Positions 35,649 through 45,451 are shown, counted from the first letter of the stretch. The stretch is DNA of 64,000 bases from Photobacterium salinisoli (GCF_003614885.1 NZ_QZMS01000011.1:372001-436000), one strand, 5' to 3'. Translations and numbers: made by a program. The notes: generated from the sequence alone by a model not told the origin.

Positions 35649-35755
35649 CACCAAAGAACAAAAAGGGGCTTTCTGGGTACTCTTTGCACCAACAAAGAGT
35701 ACCTGGCGCGCTACAAAGATGCTGAAATTGGCACGGAAAGTAAGCGCGACATACA
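35649..35755 (+). repeat. Dispersed structured repeat, copy 10 (5'-truncated)
   Basis: It lacks the first two hairpins and begins at CACCAAAGAACAAAAAGG. It keeps the AT stem GTACTCTTTG / CAAAGAGTAC and the GCGCGACATA end. It is joined to the spacer sequence of copy 9, as expected after unequal recombination within a tandem array. Confidence 0.85.
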
Positions 35756-35852
35756 AGCTAAATTTCAGAAATTGCGCTCGCTGTAGGGGTTCCCGCGAGC
35801 GCACTCCTGTTTAAGGCATGCTTTGAGAGAAATAACCGGTTTTTCGGTACGA

Positions 35853-36731
35853 TTACAAGCTCGCCATTGCACCTTTGCCAACCCCTTCATAGGCGACAAC
35901 ATCCAGCGTCCGATGCTCACCAATGGCAGGTTTCACGGCGGCGGCAATATAATGCGCCAGCAGCTCAATGGTGGTATCTGTACCTATCATTTCCGTCTCG
36001 CTTTTGGCGATAGCAAGCTCAAACAGCCCCTGCGGTGCGGTATAGCGAAAACCGTAGTGGGTGGTATCAGACGCACTTGCCGCGTGCTCACTCAGGTTCA
36101 GTTCACTGACACTCACCTGATCTTCTGCTGTACCCAGATAAATATCTGTCCAGCGCTCTGCCCAGTCAGCTTCCAGCTTGCTGTCACGCTGGCCATCCAC
36201 ATACAGTTCAACCGGTGAACGGTGGCCGTGTGCAATACGCTGACAGTTGCCGTCGTGCTTTTTCAGACCGTGGCTGTAGTGGTAAAACGCGCCATCAATT
36301 TTTTCATGGCGTAATACCAGTTCAAGGCCCTGAACATTGTCCGGCAGCTTTCCTGACAGTACTTGATGCAAATGCTGAGTGACAGTCTCTACAGTGATGG
36401 CATCAGCGTCCACCAGACAATAAGCTTCATCCGGGCAATGCAGATGGATACTTTTATCACCACGAAGCAAGTCTACAGTCGCATAGCCCGGTTGAGTCGC
36501 GGCCATTTTGATCGATGCATTGGCTACCGGCACCAGTAAACGGTGGTCAACATACTGATCAACCAATTGTTTAATCTGCTTTTTGACCCGGCTGAAATCC
36601 AGCACCATGCTCATTTCATTCAGCTCGCCAGACATCACCACGTCCAGAATCCAGCTTTCTCCCACCATACCTCGGATCGGGCACAGATAGGAGGCATCAA
36701 TAACGGTGAGATCTCTGACAAATAGCTTCAC
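35853..36731 (-). CDS. Tandem 6-pyruvoyl/6-carboxy-tetrahydropterin synthase-like protein
   Basis: 292 residues from a GTG at 36731 (AAGGACG upstream). The N-terminal half has the QueD-like MVLDFSRVKKQIKQLVDQYVDHRLLVP segment but lacks the zinc His set. The second half carries the active-site pattern YHYSHGLKKHDGNCQRIAHGHRS, with Cys and an HGH zinc motif, about 150-175. Length is twice that of single-domain QueD. It may make or modify a pterin-derived compound (queuosine or folate-like); the tandem arrangement suggests an internal pseudo-dimer. It lies alone downstream of repeat copies 8-10. Confidence 0.75.
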   Translation of the reverse strand: MKLFVRDLTVIDASYLCPIRGMVGESWILDVVMSGELNEMSMVLDFSRVKKQIKQLVDQYVDHRLLVPVANASIKMAATQPGYATVDLLRGDKSIHLHCPDEAYCLVDADAITVETVTQHLHQVLSGKLPDNVQGLELVLRHEKIDGAFYHYSHGLKKHDGNCQRIAHGHRSPVELYVDGQRDSKLEADWAERWTDIYLGTAEDQVSVSELNLSEHAASASDTTHYGFRYTAPQGLFELAIAKSETEMIGTDTTIELLAHYIAAAVKPAIGEHRTLDVVAYEGVGKGAMASL

Positions 36732-36854
36732 GCTGACGTCCTTACAGAAATGATTGTCGTTTTCGGAGCTGGGCATTATACGCGCACAGCCCAAGGTGTA
36801 AACCCAAAGCCGCAGGCTTCATCATACACACTGCCAGCTGTGGACAAACAACAC

Positions 36855-37568
36855 TCAGTAACGGTAGTTGGCCGCCAGAAACAACGAGCTGACACCGCGC
36901 TGCTGCGATTCAAAGTTCACCGTATTGCCTGAGTCGTCCTGCCCTTGCCAGTTTTTCAGCTTGCTTGGCAGCACAGTGTGTCTGAAACCAGCCTCGACTG
37001 TCATGTCCGTAGAGACGCGCCACGCCAGGCCGGTTTGCATGCCAATGACAAAGCCACTGGTTTTGTAATCACCCTGATAGCTGGAATCGGAACTGACGCT
37101 GGCGTAACCGAAATGCAGGCCGACATATGGCGAAAAGTCTTTGTTATATAAGAAGAAATAATCTGTGCCAAGCAAGTTCAGATTGGCGATATTGTCAAAT
37201 TTCAGCCCCGTTGACGGAAACCGGCTTTCTTCCACATGCCTTTCAAAGCTGTAGTAAATCCGACTGCGCCCTTCGGGTGTGTAATAACCAAAATCCACGC
37301 CCCAGAAGCCAGTGGCACCGGCGTCATCAGACGATTCAGATACACCGGCAATCGTTGCTGTGTCCGTTAAGCCCATCAGGCTGACGCCGCCCCTTAAACC
37401 AAAGAAATAACGGCTGTCTTCTTTATCGGCCTCTTCGCCCGATGGCAGAACACTTTCGGCCTTAGCAGCAGTCGGTTGCGGAGTTGCCGCTATGGAACCG
37501 GCACTGGCAAGACACCCAAATAACAACACAGAAGAAAAAGGTAAAAAAGAAAAGGTTCGAAACTGCAA
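36855..37568 (-). CDS. Outer-membrane beta-barrel protein
   Basis: 237 residues. A signal peptide (LPFSSVLLFGCLASAGSIAA, cut near residue 29) is followed by a Pro/Ala/Glu-rich stretch. Then come alternating strands (FFGLRGGVSLMG, FWGVDFGYYT, YVGLHFGYASV, GFVIGMQTGLAWRV, LFLAANYRY) ending in an aromatic residue, as in small eight-stranded outer-membrane barrels. Function unknown; OmpW/OmpX-like or porin_4 type. Confidence 0.8.
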   Translation of the reverse strand: MQFRTFSFLPFSSVLLFGCLASAGSIAATPQPTAAKAESVLPSGEEADKEDSRYFFGLRGGVSLMGLTDTATIAGVSESSDDAGATGFWGVDFGYYTPEGRSRIYYSFERHVEESRFPSTGLKFDNIANLNLLGTDYFFLYNKDFSPYVGLHFGYASVSSDSSYQGDYKTSGFVIGMQTGLAWRVSTDMTVEAGFRHTVLPSKLKNWQGQDDSGNTVNFESQQRGVSSLFLAANYRY

Positions 37569-37700
37569 AGCTGCCTCCCTGTTTAAACAGCCTAGTGGGG
37601 ATTTCCCCTGAGCATGAATACTGCAGCATCATAGCAACTCCCTGCTTTACAGACGAGCGAAATCCCTGCAAAAACAGCAACAAACACTAAGCTGTGCGTT

Positions 37701-38081
37701 TCACTCTTCCCGTAACCAGGCTAAGGCGTCAAACGGGGTATCGAAACATTTCACTTCACCAGAGATAAACCAGCTGCCAATCTTCGCCACGATATCCATC
37801 CATCGCTGATTGCCATAAATGGCAATCCGGTGAAATTTTTTACCGTGTTTCAGGCCAAGTTTGAGGTCATCCCACGCCGCCTGCATTTCCCAGCCTTCAA
37901 ACTCTGAACCATCGAAATAAACATTGACCTTTGGATTTGCAACGCCTTCAAGGGCATCGTCAATCAAAGGGGTGATCTGTTCATAATCTTCGTGAGTCAG
38001 CTTACCGATAGCCTTCAGTTCCATAAAAAAGTTATCGCCATCCCTGTCCACTTCAAACAATAATCCATGAGTAGTATGCAT
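37701..38081 (-). CDS. SpoIIAA-like (STAS-fold) protein
   Basis: 126 residues from the ATG at 38081 (GGAGG upstream); a longer frame to 38189 has no ribosome site. It matches the SpoIIAA-like family: FFMELKAIGKLTHEDYEQITPLIDDAL, VNVYFDGSEFEGWEMQAAWDDLKLGLKHGKKFHRIAIYG and WFISGEVKCFD. The fold is STAS-like but without an anti-sigma partner nearby. Role unknown, perhaps lipid or nucleotide binding. Confidence 0.88.
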   Translation of the reverse strand: MHTTHGLLFEVDRDGDNFFMELKAIGKLTHEDYEQITPLIDDALEGVANPKVNVYFDGSEFEGWEMQAAWDDLKLGLKHGKKFHRIAIYGNQRWMDIVAKIGSWFISGEVKCFDTPFDALAWLREE

Positions 38082-38228
38082 AAAGCCTCCGTTTGTCGTT
38101 AATGAATGAACAACTGGCTTAAGGATATTCTGGATAAGTGTAGCTGTAACAAGGGAAAACAGGAGATTATGACTAACAAGGAAATGCACACACCGGGCAG
38201 CTGGCCCGGTGTGTAATGTCGATAGGGA

Positions 38229-39782
38229 TTAAGCGGTTTCTGCGGCCTGCTGCACTTCGGCCCTCAGATCTTTCTTGAGGATTTTCCCGGTCGCATTCAT
38301 CGGCAGTGCCTGACGAATTTCGACCATGCGCGGGTATTTATAAGCAGCAAGCTGTTCTTTACCCCAGGTTTTCAGCTCCTCTTCGCTGACCAGTGCGCCC
38401 TCTTTCAGTACCACAAAGGCTTTCACTTCTTCGCCATACTGATCACAGGGCACACCGACAACGGCAACCATGGCCACGTCAGAGTGTGTCATGAAGACTT
38501 CTTCAATTTCACGCGGATAGACGTTAAAGCCACCCCGGATGATCAGATCTTTGACCCGATCGACAATGAACAGATTACCTTTTTCATCAAACCGCCCGAC
38601 ATCGCCGGTGTAGAACCAGCCATCGCGCAGGGCTTTTTCATTTTCTTCCGGCCGGTTCAGGTAGCCTTTCATGATGTTATGGCCGCGAACAATGATTTCA
38701 CCCGACTCACCCTGAGGCTGTTGCTGGCCTTTGTCATCCACCACACGCACCTCCACGCCCTGAATCGGCTGGCCGACTGAACCCGGGATCCGGGGCATGT
38801 CCAGATGGTTGAAACTGGCAATAGGGCTGGTTTCCGATAAGCCGTAACCTTCCAGAATCGGTACGTTAAATTTCTCTTCGAAAGTGCGCAGCACTTCTAC
38901 AGGCAATGACGCGCCGCCGCTGACACCGATACGCAGCGAAGACACATCGTTGTCGGCTTTGCACAGATTCATACCGATATACATAGTGGGTACACCGGCA
39001 AATAGGGTGACTTTGTGTTTTTCAATCAACCCTTTCACCAGTGCCGGATCAAAACGGGGCACCATCACCATGGTACACCCCAGACTGACGGGCGCATTCA
39101 TATTGACTGTCTGGCCGAAGGTATGGAACAGCGGCAAGGTGAGTAAGTGGACGTCGTCGCCACGCATTTCCATCAGATTCTGCGCCACCAGCGCATTGGT
39201 GTACTGATTGCTGTGCGTCAGCTCCGCCCCTTTCGGCTGGCCCGTCGTGCCAGAGGTATACAGGACAACCGCCGTATCATCCGATTCACGGGGTGTGTAA
39301 TCGCAAACAGGTGATTGATCTTTCATGAAAGATGTCAGGGTCGGTAATCCCTGATAGTCCGTCAGCGACTGATCGGCTGTCATCACTACCATGTGCTCGC
39401 AGCTATCGACCTGATTAAACGCGGCTACACCGGCCTGCGCCATGGGCAATCCTTCCACACCCTCAAAGCAGAAATAGAACTTCGCCGCTGAATCTTCCAG
39501 ATGGAATTTAATTTCGCGTTCACGCAAGAGCACGTTGAGCGGCACAGTGACGGCACCGGCTTTTTGAATGCCGTAATAAACCAACGGGAAGAATGGCAGA
39601 TTGGGGCAACTCAGTGCCACCCGATCACCCGGCTGTATGCCTTTGGCCTTCAGGCCATTGGCGATCTGGCTGGCAATGGCATTGAACTGAGCATAAGTGA
39701 TCTGAGTGTCACCGAAAATAATCGCGACTTTGTCAGGCTTGGACACAGCATTACGCTGTAAGGCAGCGGCAAGGTTCAACAT
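38229..39782 (-). CDS. Long-chain-fatty-acid-CoA ligase / AMP-binding enzyme
   Basis: 517 residues from the ATG at 39782 (AAGGAT upstream). The adenylate-forming motifs are VVLYTSGTTGQPKGAELTH (about 175), EGYGLSETSP, GWFYTGDVGRFDEKG, and the C-terminal catalytic Lys in NATGKILKK. It activates a carboxylic acid with ATP and joins it to CoA. The family is FadD-like, but a medium-chain or aromatic acid is possible. It is a single gene, with a clear 154-base gap before the PhoD-like gene. Confidence 0.88.
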   Translation of the reverse strand: MLNLAAALQRNAVSKPDKVAIIFGDTQITYAQFNAIASQIANGLKAKGIQPGDRVALSCPNLPFFPLVYYGIQKAGAVTVPLNVLLREREIKFHLEDSAAKFYFCFEGVEGLPMAQAGVAAFNQVDSCEHMVVMTADQSLTDYQGLPTLTSFMKDQSPVCDYTPRESDDTAVVLYTSGTTGQPKGAELTHSNQYTNALVAQNLMEMRGDDVHLLTLPLFHTFGQTVNMNAPVSLGCTMVMVPRFDPALVKGLIEKHKVTLFAGVPTMYIGMNLCKADNDVSSLRIGVSGGASLPVEVLRTFEEKFNVPILEGYGLSETSPIASFNHLDMPRIPGSVGQPIQGVEVRVVDDKGQQQPQGESGEIIVRGHNIMKGYLNRPEENEKALRDGWFYTGDVGRFDEKGNLFIVDRVKDLIIRGGFNVYPREIEEVFMTHSDVAMVAVVGVPCDQYGEEVKAFVVLKEGALVSEEELKTWGKEQLAAYKYPRMVEIRQALPMNATGKILKKDLRAEVQQAAETA

Positions 39783-39936
39783 GGTGTTATCCTTGTGTTG
39801 AGTTCTACACAACGTTTTATAAAGACAAGCTCTCCCGCCTGCCTTTTCATTTGAACCATAGAATTAAACGGACGTTTGACCTATGTCAACAACGCCGCAC
39901 CTCTGTGTTAAAAAATTGTGAAGCACCCGACTATGG

Positions 39937-41949
39937 CTAATTATTGTCAGGCCTTGCTGTTGCTTTTTCACCCGCTTCTGAATGGCGTTTCTGTTCTTGC
40001 CGGGTGGGAGGAAACCCGATGGACTGCCCCTCTGCTGTCAGAATCGCAATGCGTTCAGGCTGGCCGTCATCTTTCAGCCACAGCTCACCGATACAGCTGC
40101 TGTTGACTAAACGGCCGTGTCCCGGCGTGTCCGGATCCCGCTTGTAGATCTTCATGCGTTTACGTTTGGTAAACCAGTTGAGAGGAGAATGCGGACTGTA
40201 CAATACCCTGTCCATTCGTTCACAAACCCGTAACAGTTTCTCCGGGAACGTATTTTTAATCCCGCTGGCGGTGATCTGGTAAATATTCGGACTGTTACGG
40301 CGAAAACGCAGCTGAATATCATAGGCAAACGAGTAATGCACATCGCCGGAAATGATCACAAAATGGGTCGGGGTTTTGGTATGGGTGAAGATGCTCAGCA
40401 AGGTATTGGCGGCCCCAGGGTGGGCCATCCAGTTTTCTGCATCCACCACCAGAGGCTTACCGAGTAATGTCATGATGCGCTGCAGAGTTTCGATGAACTT
40501 CACGCCGAAGATAGGCGCGGGCGATACTATGATCACTGCCGGTTCGTGAATCAGGGCCTGCTGCATTTCTGTGAGTGCTTCCCAGTCCATCAGACCGGAG
40601 GGCTTGTTCATTTTCGATTCTGAATGCCAGCGACGGGTTCGGGTATCCAACACCAGCATCTTAGGTTGCGTGTCCACCTGATAGTGCCAGTGCTCAAACG
40701 CATACAGGTGATCGATCATGGCATCGTGAGAAGCGTTGTCCGGCGCCGAAAAATAGCTACGGGCCTTGGTCATAAAAGTCTCGTCAAACTGTTCCGGGTC
40801 ATTGCCCCAGCCCTGACAGAGCCAGTATCCGAACAAACTGTTGCCGATAATGCGCTTTGAAAAAGCATGCTGATAGGCTGCCTGTTCCCAGCCGACAGTC
40901 AGGTTCCAGTCGTCGGTGACATCGTGATCGTCAAAAATCATATAAGTGGGAATATGCGCGACCAGACGCTGGACGTTAACCAACCCGCTGATGAATCCCT
41001 GAATTTCCGTTTTTTCCTGTTGCCACAATTGCTGCCACTTGTCCGCCAGCACCTGTCCGCCGCACTGAAAACCCTGTTTTTCCAGACGATCAATATCTAC
41101 CAGCTGCCAGACAGTCGGTGACCAGACCAGCAGATACATTGCCAGAAACTCGCTCAGACCAATCAGGTGGTTTTCACATTCATTGGCGGTGAAAACCGGC
41201 CGTTGTCTGGCTGGCAGCCAACGCAGCATACGAGTATCTGACAGCCAGTTACCGGTCGGTTCGTACACTGGCAGAACCTGATCCCGGCCATACAGCTGGT
41301 GATGACTGGCGCGTAACGACGATAACGACGCGTAGGAGGCATCGCTGAAGGTTTCGTCGGGTAATCCGAGCAAGTCGATGACCTGACTGATGGCGTCTAA
41401 GGTCGGTCCGGCCACATGATCGGCATAGATCTGATCGCCACTCATCATCAGTAAGGCCGGACGTTCACCCAGCGGCAGTGACGCCACCTTTTCATCAGCC
41501 GCCGCCAGACTGTCTTTGCCGGGAAAATGCGGATTGCGGCAGGAGCCATGCTGAATGTAGTCGGCACGGGATTTGATAGTCAGCGTCAGCCGCTCCTCAC
41601 CGGGATAGAGCAGCTCAGGCAGCAGTGCAGTCAGTGCCCCCTGCTGGGTTTCAATCTCGTAAGCCAGCTCAGTATCCAGCGGAAAATCGCCGGAAAACTG
41701 TGCCATCACTACCCAGGCTGACTGCCCAATCTGAATTTGCTGTTCGCCGGTGAAATCAGCCTCAAAAAAAGGGGATGCCTCTTTGCCCTGAAAAAGCTGA
41801 AACCGGCCTTCAAGCGGTGCGGATGTCACCATCCACAGCGTTATCACCCTGGCATTACAGCGGCGCAATACCGGCCCTGTCAGCAATAAAGGCAGCTCAC
41901 GCGATTGTTCAGCATTGTGCATATTCTTTTCGGGGTTGTTGACTGTCAT
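39937..41949 (-). CDS. PhoD-like metallophosphatase
   Basis: 670 residues. Metal-binding motifs of the PhoD family: IQHGSCRNPHFPG, MSGDQIYADHV, IFDDHDVTDDWN, and ISGDVHYSFAYDI. An N-terminal beta-sandwich (about 20-125) precedes the catalytic domain. Unlike Bacillus PhoD there is no Tat signal, so the enzyme is predicted to be cytoplasmic. It probably hydrolyses phosphodiesters or another phosphorylated compound; the substrate is unknown. No pho box was identified. Confidence 0.85.
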   Translation of the reverse strand: MTVNNPEKNMHNAEQSRELPLLLTGPVLRRCNARVITLWMVTSAPLEGRFQLFQGKEASPFFEADFTGEQQIQIGQSAWVVMAQFSGDFPLDTELAYEIETQQGALTALLPELLYPGEERLTLTIKSRADYIQHGSCRNPHFPGKDSLAAADEKVASLPLGERPALLMMSGDQIYADHVAGPTLDAISQVIDLLGLPDETFSDASYASLSSLRASHHQLYGRDQVLPVYEPTGNWLSDTRMLRWLPARQRPVFTANECENHLIGLSEFLAMYLLVWSPTVWQLVDIDRLEKQGFQCGGQVLADKWQQLWQQEKTEIQGFISGLVNVQRLVAHIPTYMIFDDHDVTDDWNLTVGWEQAAYQHAFSKRIIGNSLFGYWLCQGWGNDPEQFDETFMTKARSYFSAPDNASHDAMIDHLYAFEHWHYQVDTQPKMLVLDTRTRRWHSESKMNKPSGLMDWEALTEMQQALIHEPAVIIVSPAPIFGVKFIETLQRIMTLLGKPLVVDAENWMAHPGAANTLLSIFTHTKTPTHFVIISGDVHYSFAYDIQLRFRRNSPNIYQITASGIKNTFPEKLLRVCERMDRVLYSPHSPLNWFTKRKRMKIYKRDPDTPGHGRLVNSSCIGELWLKDDGQPERIAILTAEGQSIGFPPTRQEQKRHSEAGEKATARPDNN

Positions 41950-42235
41950 TTATCCGTGTCACCTGTTACCTGCAATGTCACCCTGTCTATCCGTCTGCCT
42001 GATGCTGCATCAGGCAGACGGATATATTGATGAATTCATTCTACTTCGTACACCTTCGGCTCTTGCCAATAGAATGTCAAAGGTCAATTCACAGCCCGGA
42101 TATGCAAGCTGTTGCGTCTGTGACGCTGCGCCATCTCCAGGTGACAAAGTGATAACCTGCTCAGCTACCGGGGACAAGGCTTCAGTGGTACTATCTACAG
42201 CCATTATGGAATCTCAAAGACACTGAACCGTCGTC

Positions 42236-43153
42236 ATGAAAACACCAGCGCGCCCAGATCAGACACCCAAGCCGCATCATTTTACGCGTATTCAGCGGGT
42301 ACTGGATTACATCCACACCCATCTGGATCAGCCGTTGAGTGTGGTGGAACTGGCGGAGCAAAGCTGCTGGTCACGCTGGCAGCTTCAACGGGTCTTTAAC
42401 AGTGAAACCGGGCTGACACTGGCGCAGTATGTGCGTGAGCTGAAACTCAGCCGTGCCGCTGAACAGCTGTTATCGAGTAATGAGCGGATTCTCGACATCG
42501 CACTTGCCTGTGGTTTTAACTCCGAAATCAGTTTTATCCGCGCTTTCCGGCAGATGTTCGGCTGCTCTCCCGGCAGTTATAAAAAACGCGGCCTGCTGAC
42601 AGGCCTCAGAACCCCTTTGCAATCGACCAGACCGGTAACGTTAGCGCCTGAGATCTCACAGCGTCTGTTACAAATTCGTCTTGAGCGCCGCCCTGCCTTT
42701 CAGCTATCCGGCGTGAGTGGCCCAATTCGTGGCCTGTTTGCCGATGATCCCGATTACCCGGAGACAGTACCCGCCATCTGGCACCAGTTTCATCAGCAGT
42801 TTACCGGGACAGACACATTAAGCCAGATAGGTGTGATTGATACGCAAAACCAGCCGGGTGACGCATTGATCTACTGGGCCGGCATACCGGTTGAACAAAC
42901 GGTTGATGCAGATCCGCTTATCACAGCGCAGGCTCAGCGCCTGAGTGTTCCCGAACAGCTTTACGCCGTTATCCCCTATTCCGGGCCTATCCACCAGCTC
43001 GACAAGGTCCTCCACTGGTTCATTGCCGCCTGGCTGCCTGAGTCCGGTTATAAAGGCATTGATGGCTATGAGCTTGAGATTTACCCGCCACAGTTTGATG
43101 TGACCAATCCTGCTCAGCGGATGGAATACTGGCTGCCGGTGGAGCCTGCCTGA
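42236..43153 (+). CDS. AraC-family regulator with GyrI-like effector domain
   Basis: 305 residues. Two helix-turn-helix units at the N-terminus (about 18-120): LSVVELAEQSCWSRWQLQRVF and ILDIALACGFNSEISFIRAFRQMFGCSPGSYKK. The C-terminal half (about 150-305) is a GyrI-like ligand-binding domain as in Rob and SoxS-like multidrug regulators. The gene sits 116 bases before a TonB-dependent receptor on the same strand and may regulate it or respond to the same compound. Confidence 0.88.
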   Translation: MKTPARPDQTPKPHHFTRIQRVLDYIHTHLDQPLSVVELAEQSCWSRWQLQRVFNSETGLTLAQYVRELKLSRAAEQLLSSNERILDIALACGFNSEISFIRAFRQMFGCSPGSYKKRGLLTGLRTPLQSTRPVTLAPEISQRLLQIRLERRPAFQLSGVSGPIRGLFADDPDYPETVPAIWHQFHQQFTGTDTLSQIGVIDTQNQPGDALIYWAGIPVEQTVDADPLITAQAQRLSVPEQLYAVIPYSGPIHQLDKVLHWFIAAWLPESGYKGIDGYELEIYPPQFDVTNPAQRMEYWLPVEPA

Positions 43154-43225
43154 AATATCACGCCGCCAGATTTCAAGATGCACCAAATTGTTAATTTTCC
43201 CGCCGCAAAATCCTTAGAATGCAAT

Positions 43226-43240
43226 TGATAACAATTAGCA
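43226..43240 (+). promoter_or_regulatory. Putative Fur box
   Basis: TGATAACAATTAGCA matches the 7-1-7 Fur consensus (TGATAATnATTATCA) at most positions. It lies 30 bases before the ATG of a TonB-dependent siderophore receptor, an expected iron-repressed gene. Confidence 0.65.
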
Positions 43241-43269
43241 TTCACATATTGCAGCAGAGGTTTCTTTTG

Positions 43270-45393
43270 ATGTATCGCACTTTCGCGCCTTCATGGCTGG
43301 CTATCTCCATAGCCTCAACGTTCAGCGTATCGGCTATCGCCCAGACAGACACTCAGACACCCAGTGCAGATGACACCATCATTGTGTTAGGGGAAACCTA
43401 CCGCAACACAGCAACCAAAACCGCACTGACACCCGAAGAAACCCCGCAGGCTATCTCGGTTATCGACCGTGAAACGTTGGATCTGCGCGGGGCCAGCTCA
43501 GTCAGCGAAGCATTACGTTATGCGTCTGGGGTCAATACCGAGCTGCGCGGCGGGGCGGTCACCCGGCTGGACCTGTTCAATATCCGGGGGTTCATCAACT
43601 ATCAGAATTTCTATGACGGTCTGCAACTGCCCTACCTCAGTGGCTGGAACCTGCAAGGTCAGGTGGATGCCTTTGCCGTCGAGCAGGTTGAAGTGTTTAA
43701 AGGCCCGACCTCTGTACTGTACGGCAATATACCGCCGGGCGGTATGGTGAACCTGATTGCGAAAACGCCGCAAAAACACCAGCAAACAGATATCGAAATC
43801 AGCACAGGTACCAACAACCTGATGCAAGCCAATATGGATACCACGGGCCAGCTGGGGAACAGCGATGTCAGCTATCGCCTTATTGCTCTGGCACGGAAAA
43901 GGGACAGTCAGGCCGATACGGCAGAAGATGAGCGTTATATGATTGCCCCTTCCATTGACTGGCAGGCCTCTGATGACACCCTGATCAACGTTAACCTGTA
44001 TTACCAGAACGACCCGAGCGCCGGCATCTATACCACAGTACCGGCAAAGGGTTCTGTGTTGCCTAACCCGGAAGGCCAGCTGTCGCCTGACACTTTCACG
44101 GGCGATAAAAACTGGAATGATTTCGAACGTGAAGTACTGATGCTCGGCTACAAAGTGCTGCATGATTTTAATGACGACTGGACGTTACTGCATAACCTGA
44201 GATACAGCGACGCCAGCCTGCATCAGACCAACACCTACAATGGTGCGCTCGCCGCAGATAACCGGACACTCAGCCGTAACGCCTATCAGACCGATGAAGA
44301 GTTAGGTTTCCTGGCCATGGACAACCAGCTTACAGGCAAACTCCATTGGGGCGCTGCCGAGCACAATGTGCTGATAGGCCTGGACTACCAGAATATGGAC
44401 GCTTCTGTGGTGTATCAGGACACACTGGACTACAGTGCGCCGAGCATTGATATGTTCAATCCGGACAATGATCAGATTGACCCGAGCAACCCTGGCTTTA
44501 ACTACAGAGCCAAGCACAACATCAATACCTCTCAGCTGGGTGTGTATCTGCAGGATCAAATCCGCTGGAACAAGCTTATTGTGCTGGCCGGGGGACGGTT
44601 TGATCATTACGAACTTGATCAGAAGACCGACGGAGTAACATCCGGCGATATTGAGCAAGACAGCTTCTCCGGCCGAATCGGCGCGCTCTACAATCTGGCC
44701 TACGGGTTTGCACCCTATATCAGCTATTCGGAAAGCTTTGAGCCGGTAGCCGGGCAGGACAGATTCGGTAAAGTGTTCGACCCTTCCGAAGGCCAGCAAT
44801 GGGAAGCCGGGGTAAAATACCAGTCTGCCGATCAAACCCGGTCCGCCAGCCTGGCAGCTTACCAGCTGACCAAGCAGAATGTGGTAACCCGAGACCCGAA
44901 TGGCAGCGCCTATAACAAGATCCAAACGGGCGAAGTCCGTACCCGTGGACTGGAGTTCGAAAGCTTCTGGCTGCTGACTGACAATCTGGATATTGCGCTG
45001 AACTACACCTATACCGATGCAGAAGTAACGCAGGACAATACCGGCATCGAAGGCAAAACCCCGGTATGGGTACCCGAGCAGATGGCATCGCTGTGGACTA
45101 ACTACTACATCTACAACGGCCTGTTGAGCGGTACTGTTTTAGGCGCGGGTGTGCGTTATGTCGGCGAGTCTGAACTGGATGCACAGAATACCGCCAAAGT
45201 CCCTGACTACACCTTGGTTGATCTGTCTGCCCGCTATGATTTAGGCGAACTGAGCGCCAGCCTGAACAATGTGAGCGCCACCGTCAGTGCCTCAAACCTG
45301 TTCGACAAGCAGTACTACACCTGTTTCGATCAAAGCAACTGCTGGTTGGGCACCGAGCGCTCGGTTGAAGCCAAGGTCGCATTCAGTTTCTGA
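43270..45393 (+). CDS. TonB-dependent siderophore receptor
   Basis: 707 residues from the ATG at 43270; the in-frame codon at 43219 lies upstream of the Fur box and is unlikely. Signal peptide, then the plug domain (TPQAISVIDRETLDLRGASSVSEALRYASGVNTE ... FNIRGF ... VEVFKGPTSVLYGNIPPGGMVNLIAKTP) and a 22-strand barrel ending in VAFSF. The FhuA/FoxA-like plug points to a hydroxamate-type siderophore, but the exact ligand is not readable. It imports ferri-siderophore across the outer membrane using TonB energy. Confidence 0.92.
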   Translation: MYRTFAPSWLAISIASTFSVSAIAQTDTQTPSADDTIIVLGETYRNTATKTALTPEETPQAISVIDRETLDLRGASSVSEALRYASGVNTELRGGAVTRLDLFNIRGFINYQNFYDGLQLPYLSGWNLQGQVDAFAVEQVEVFKGPTSVLYGNIPPGGMVNLIAKTPQKHQQTDIEISTGTNNLMQANMDTTGQLGNSDVSYRLIALARKRDSQADTAEDERYMIAPSIDWQASDDTLINVNLYYQNDPSAGIYTTVPAKGSVLPNPEGQLSPDTFTGDKNWNDFEREVLMLGYKVLHDFNDDWTLLHNLRYSDASLHQTNTYNGALAADNRTLSRNAYQTDEELGFLAMDNQLTGKLHWGAAEHNVLIGLDYQNMDASVVYQDTLDYSAPSIDMFNPDNDQIDPSNPGFNYRAKHNINTSQLGVYLQDQIRWNKLIVLAGGRFDHYELDQKTDGVTSGDIEQDSFSGRIGALYNLAYGFAPYISYSESFEPVAGQDRFGKVFDPSEGQQWEAGVKYQSADQTRSASLAAYQLTKQNVVTRDPNGSAYNKIQTGEVRTRGLEFESFWLLTDNLDIALNYTYTDAEVTQDNTGIEGKTPVWVPEQMASLWTNYYIYNGLLSGTVLGAGVRYVGESELDAQNTAKVPDYTLVDLSARYDLGELSASLNNVSATVSASNLFDKQYYTCFDQSNCWLGTERSVEAKVAFSF

Positions 45394-45451
45394 TCGTTAA
45401 CCTGTGGGTCCGGCCTGAAACCGGCAATCAGTCGTCGGATGTCAGAAAAAC

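Noticed and set aside
12966..35755. Integron attC/VCR interpretation of the repeats
   Set aside because: The copies lack the RYYYAAC / GTTRRRY core pair at their ends, occur in both orientations, and do not follow single cassettes; no integron integrase is seen.
36780..36854. Small ORFs on the plus strand over the PTPS and OMP genes
   Set aside because: They are antisense shadows with no ribosome sites.
43219..43269. Longer N-terminus of the TonB receptor
   Set aside because: It would place the Fur box and ribosome site inside the coding region; the signal peptide begins at 43270.
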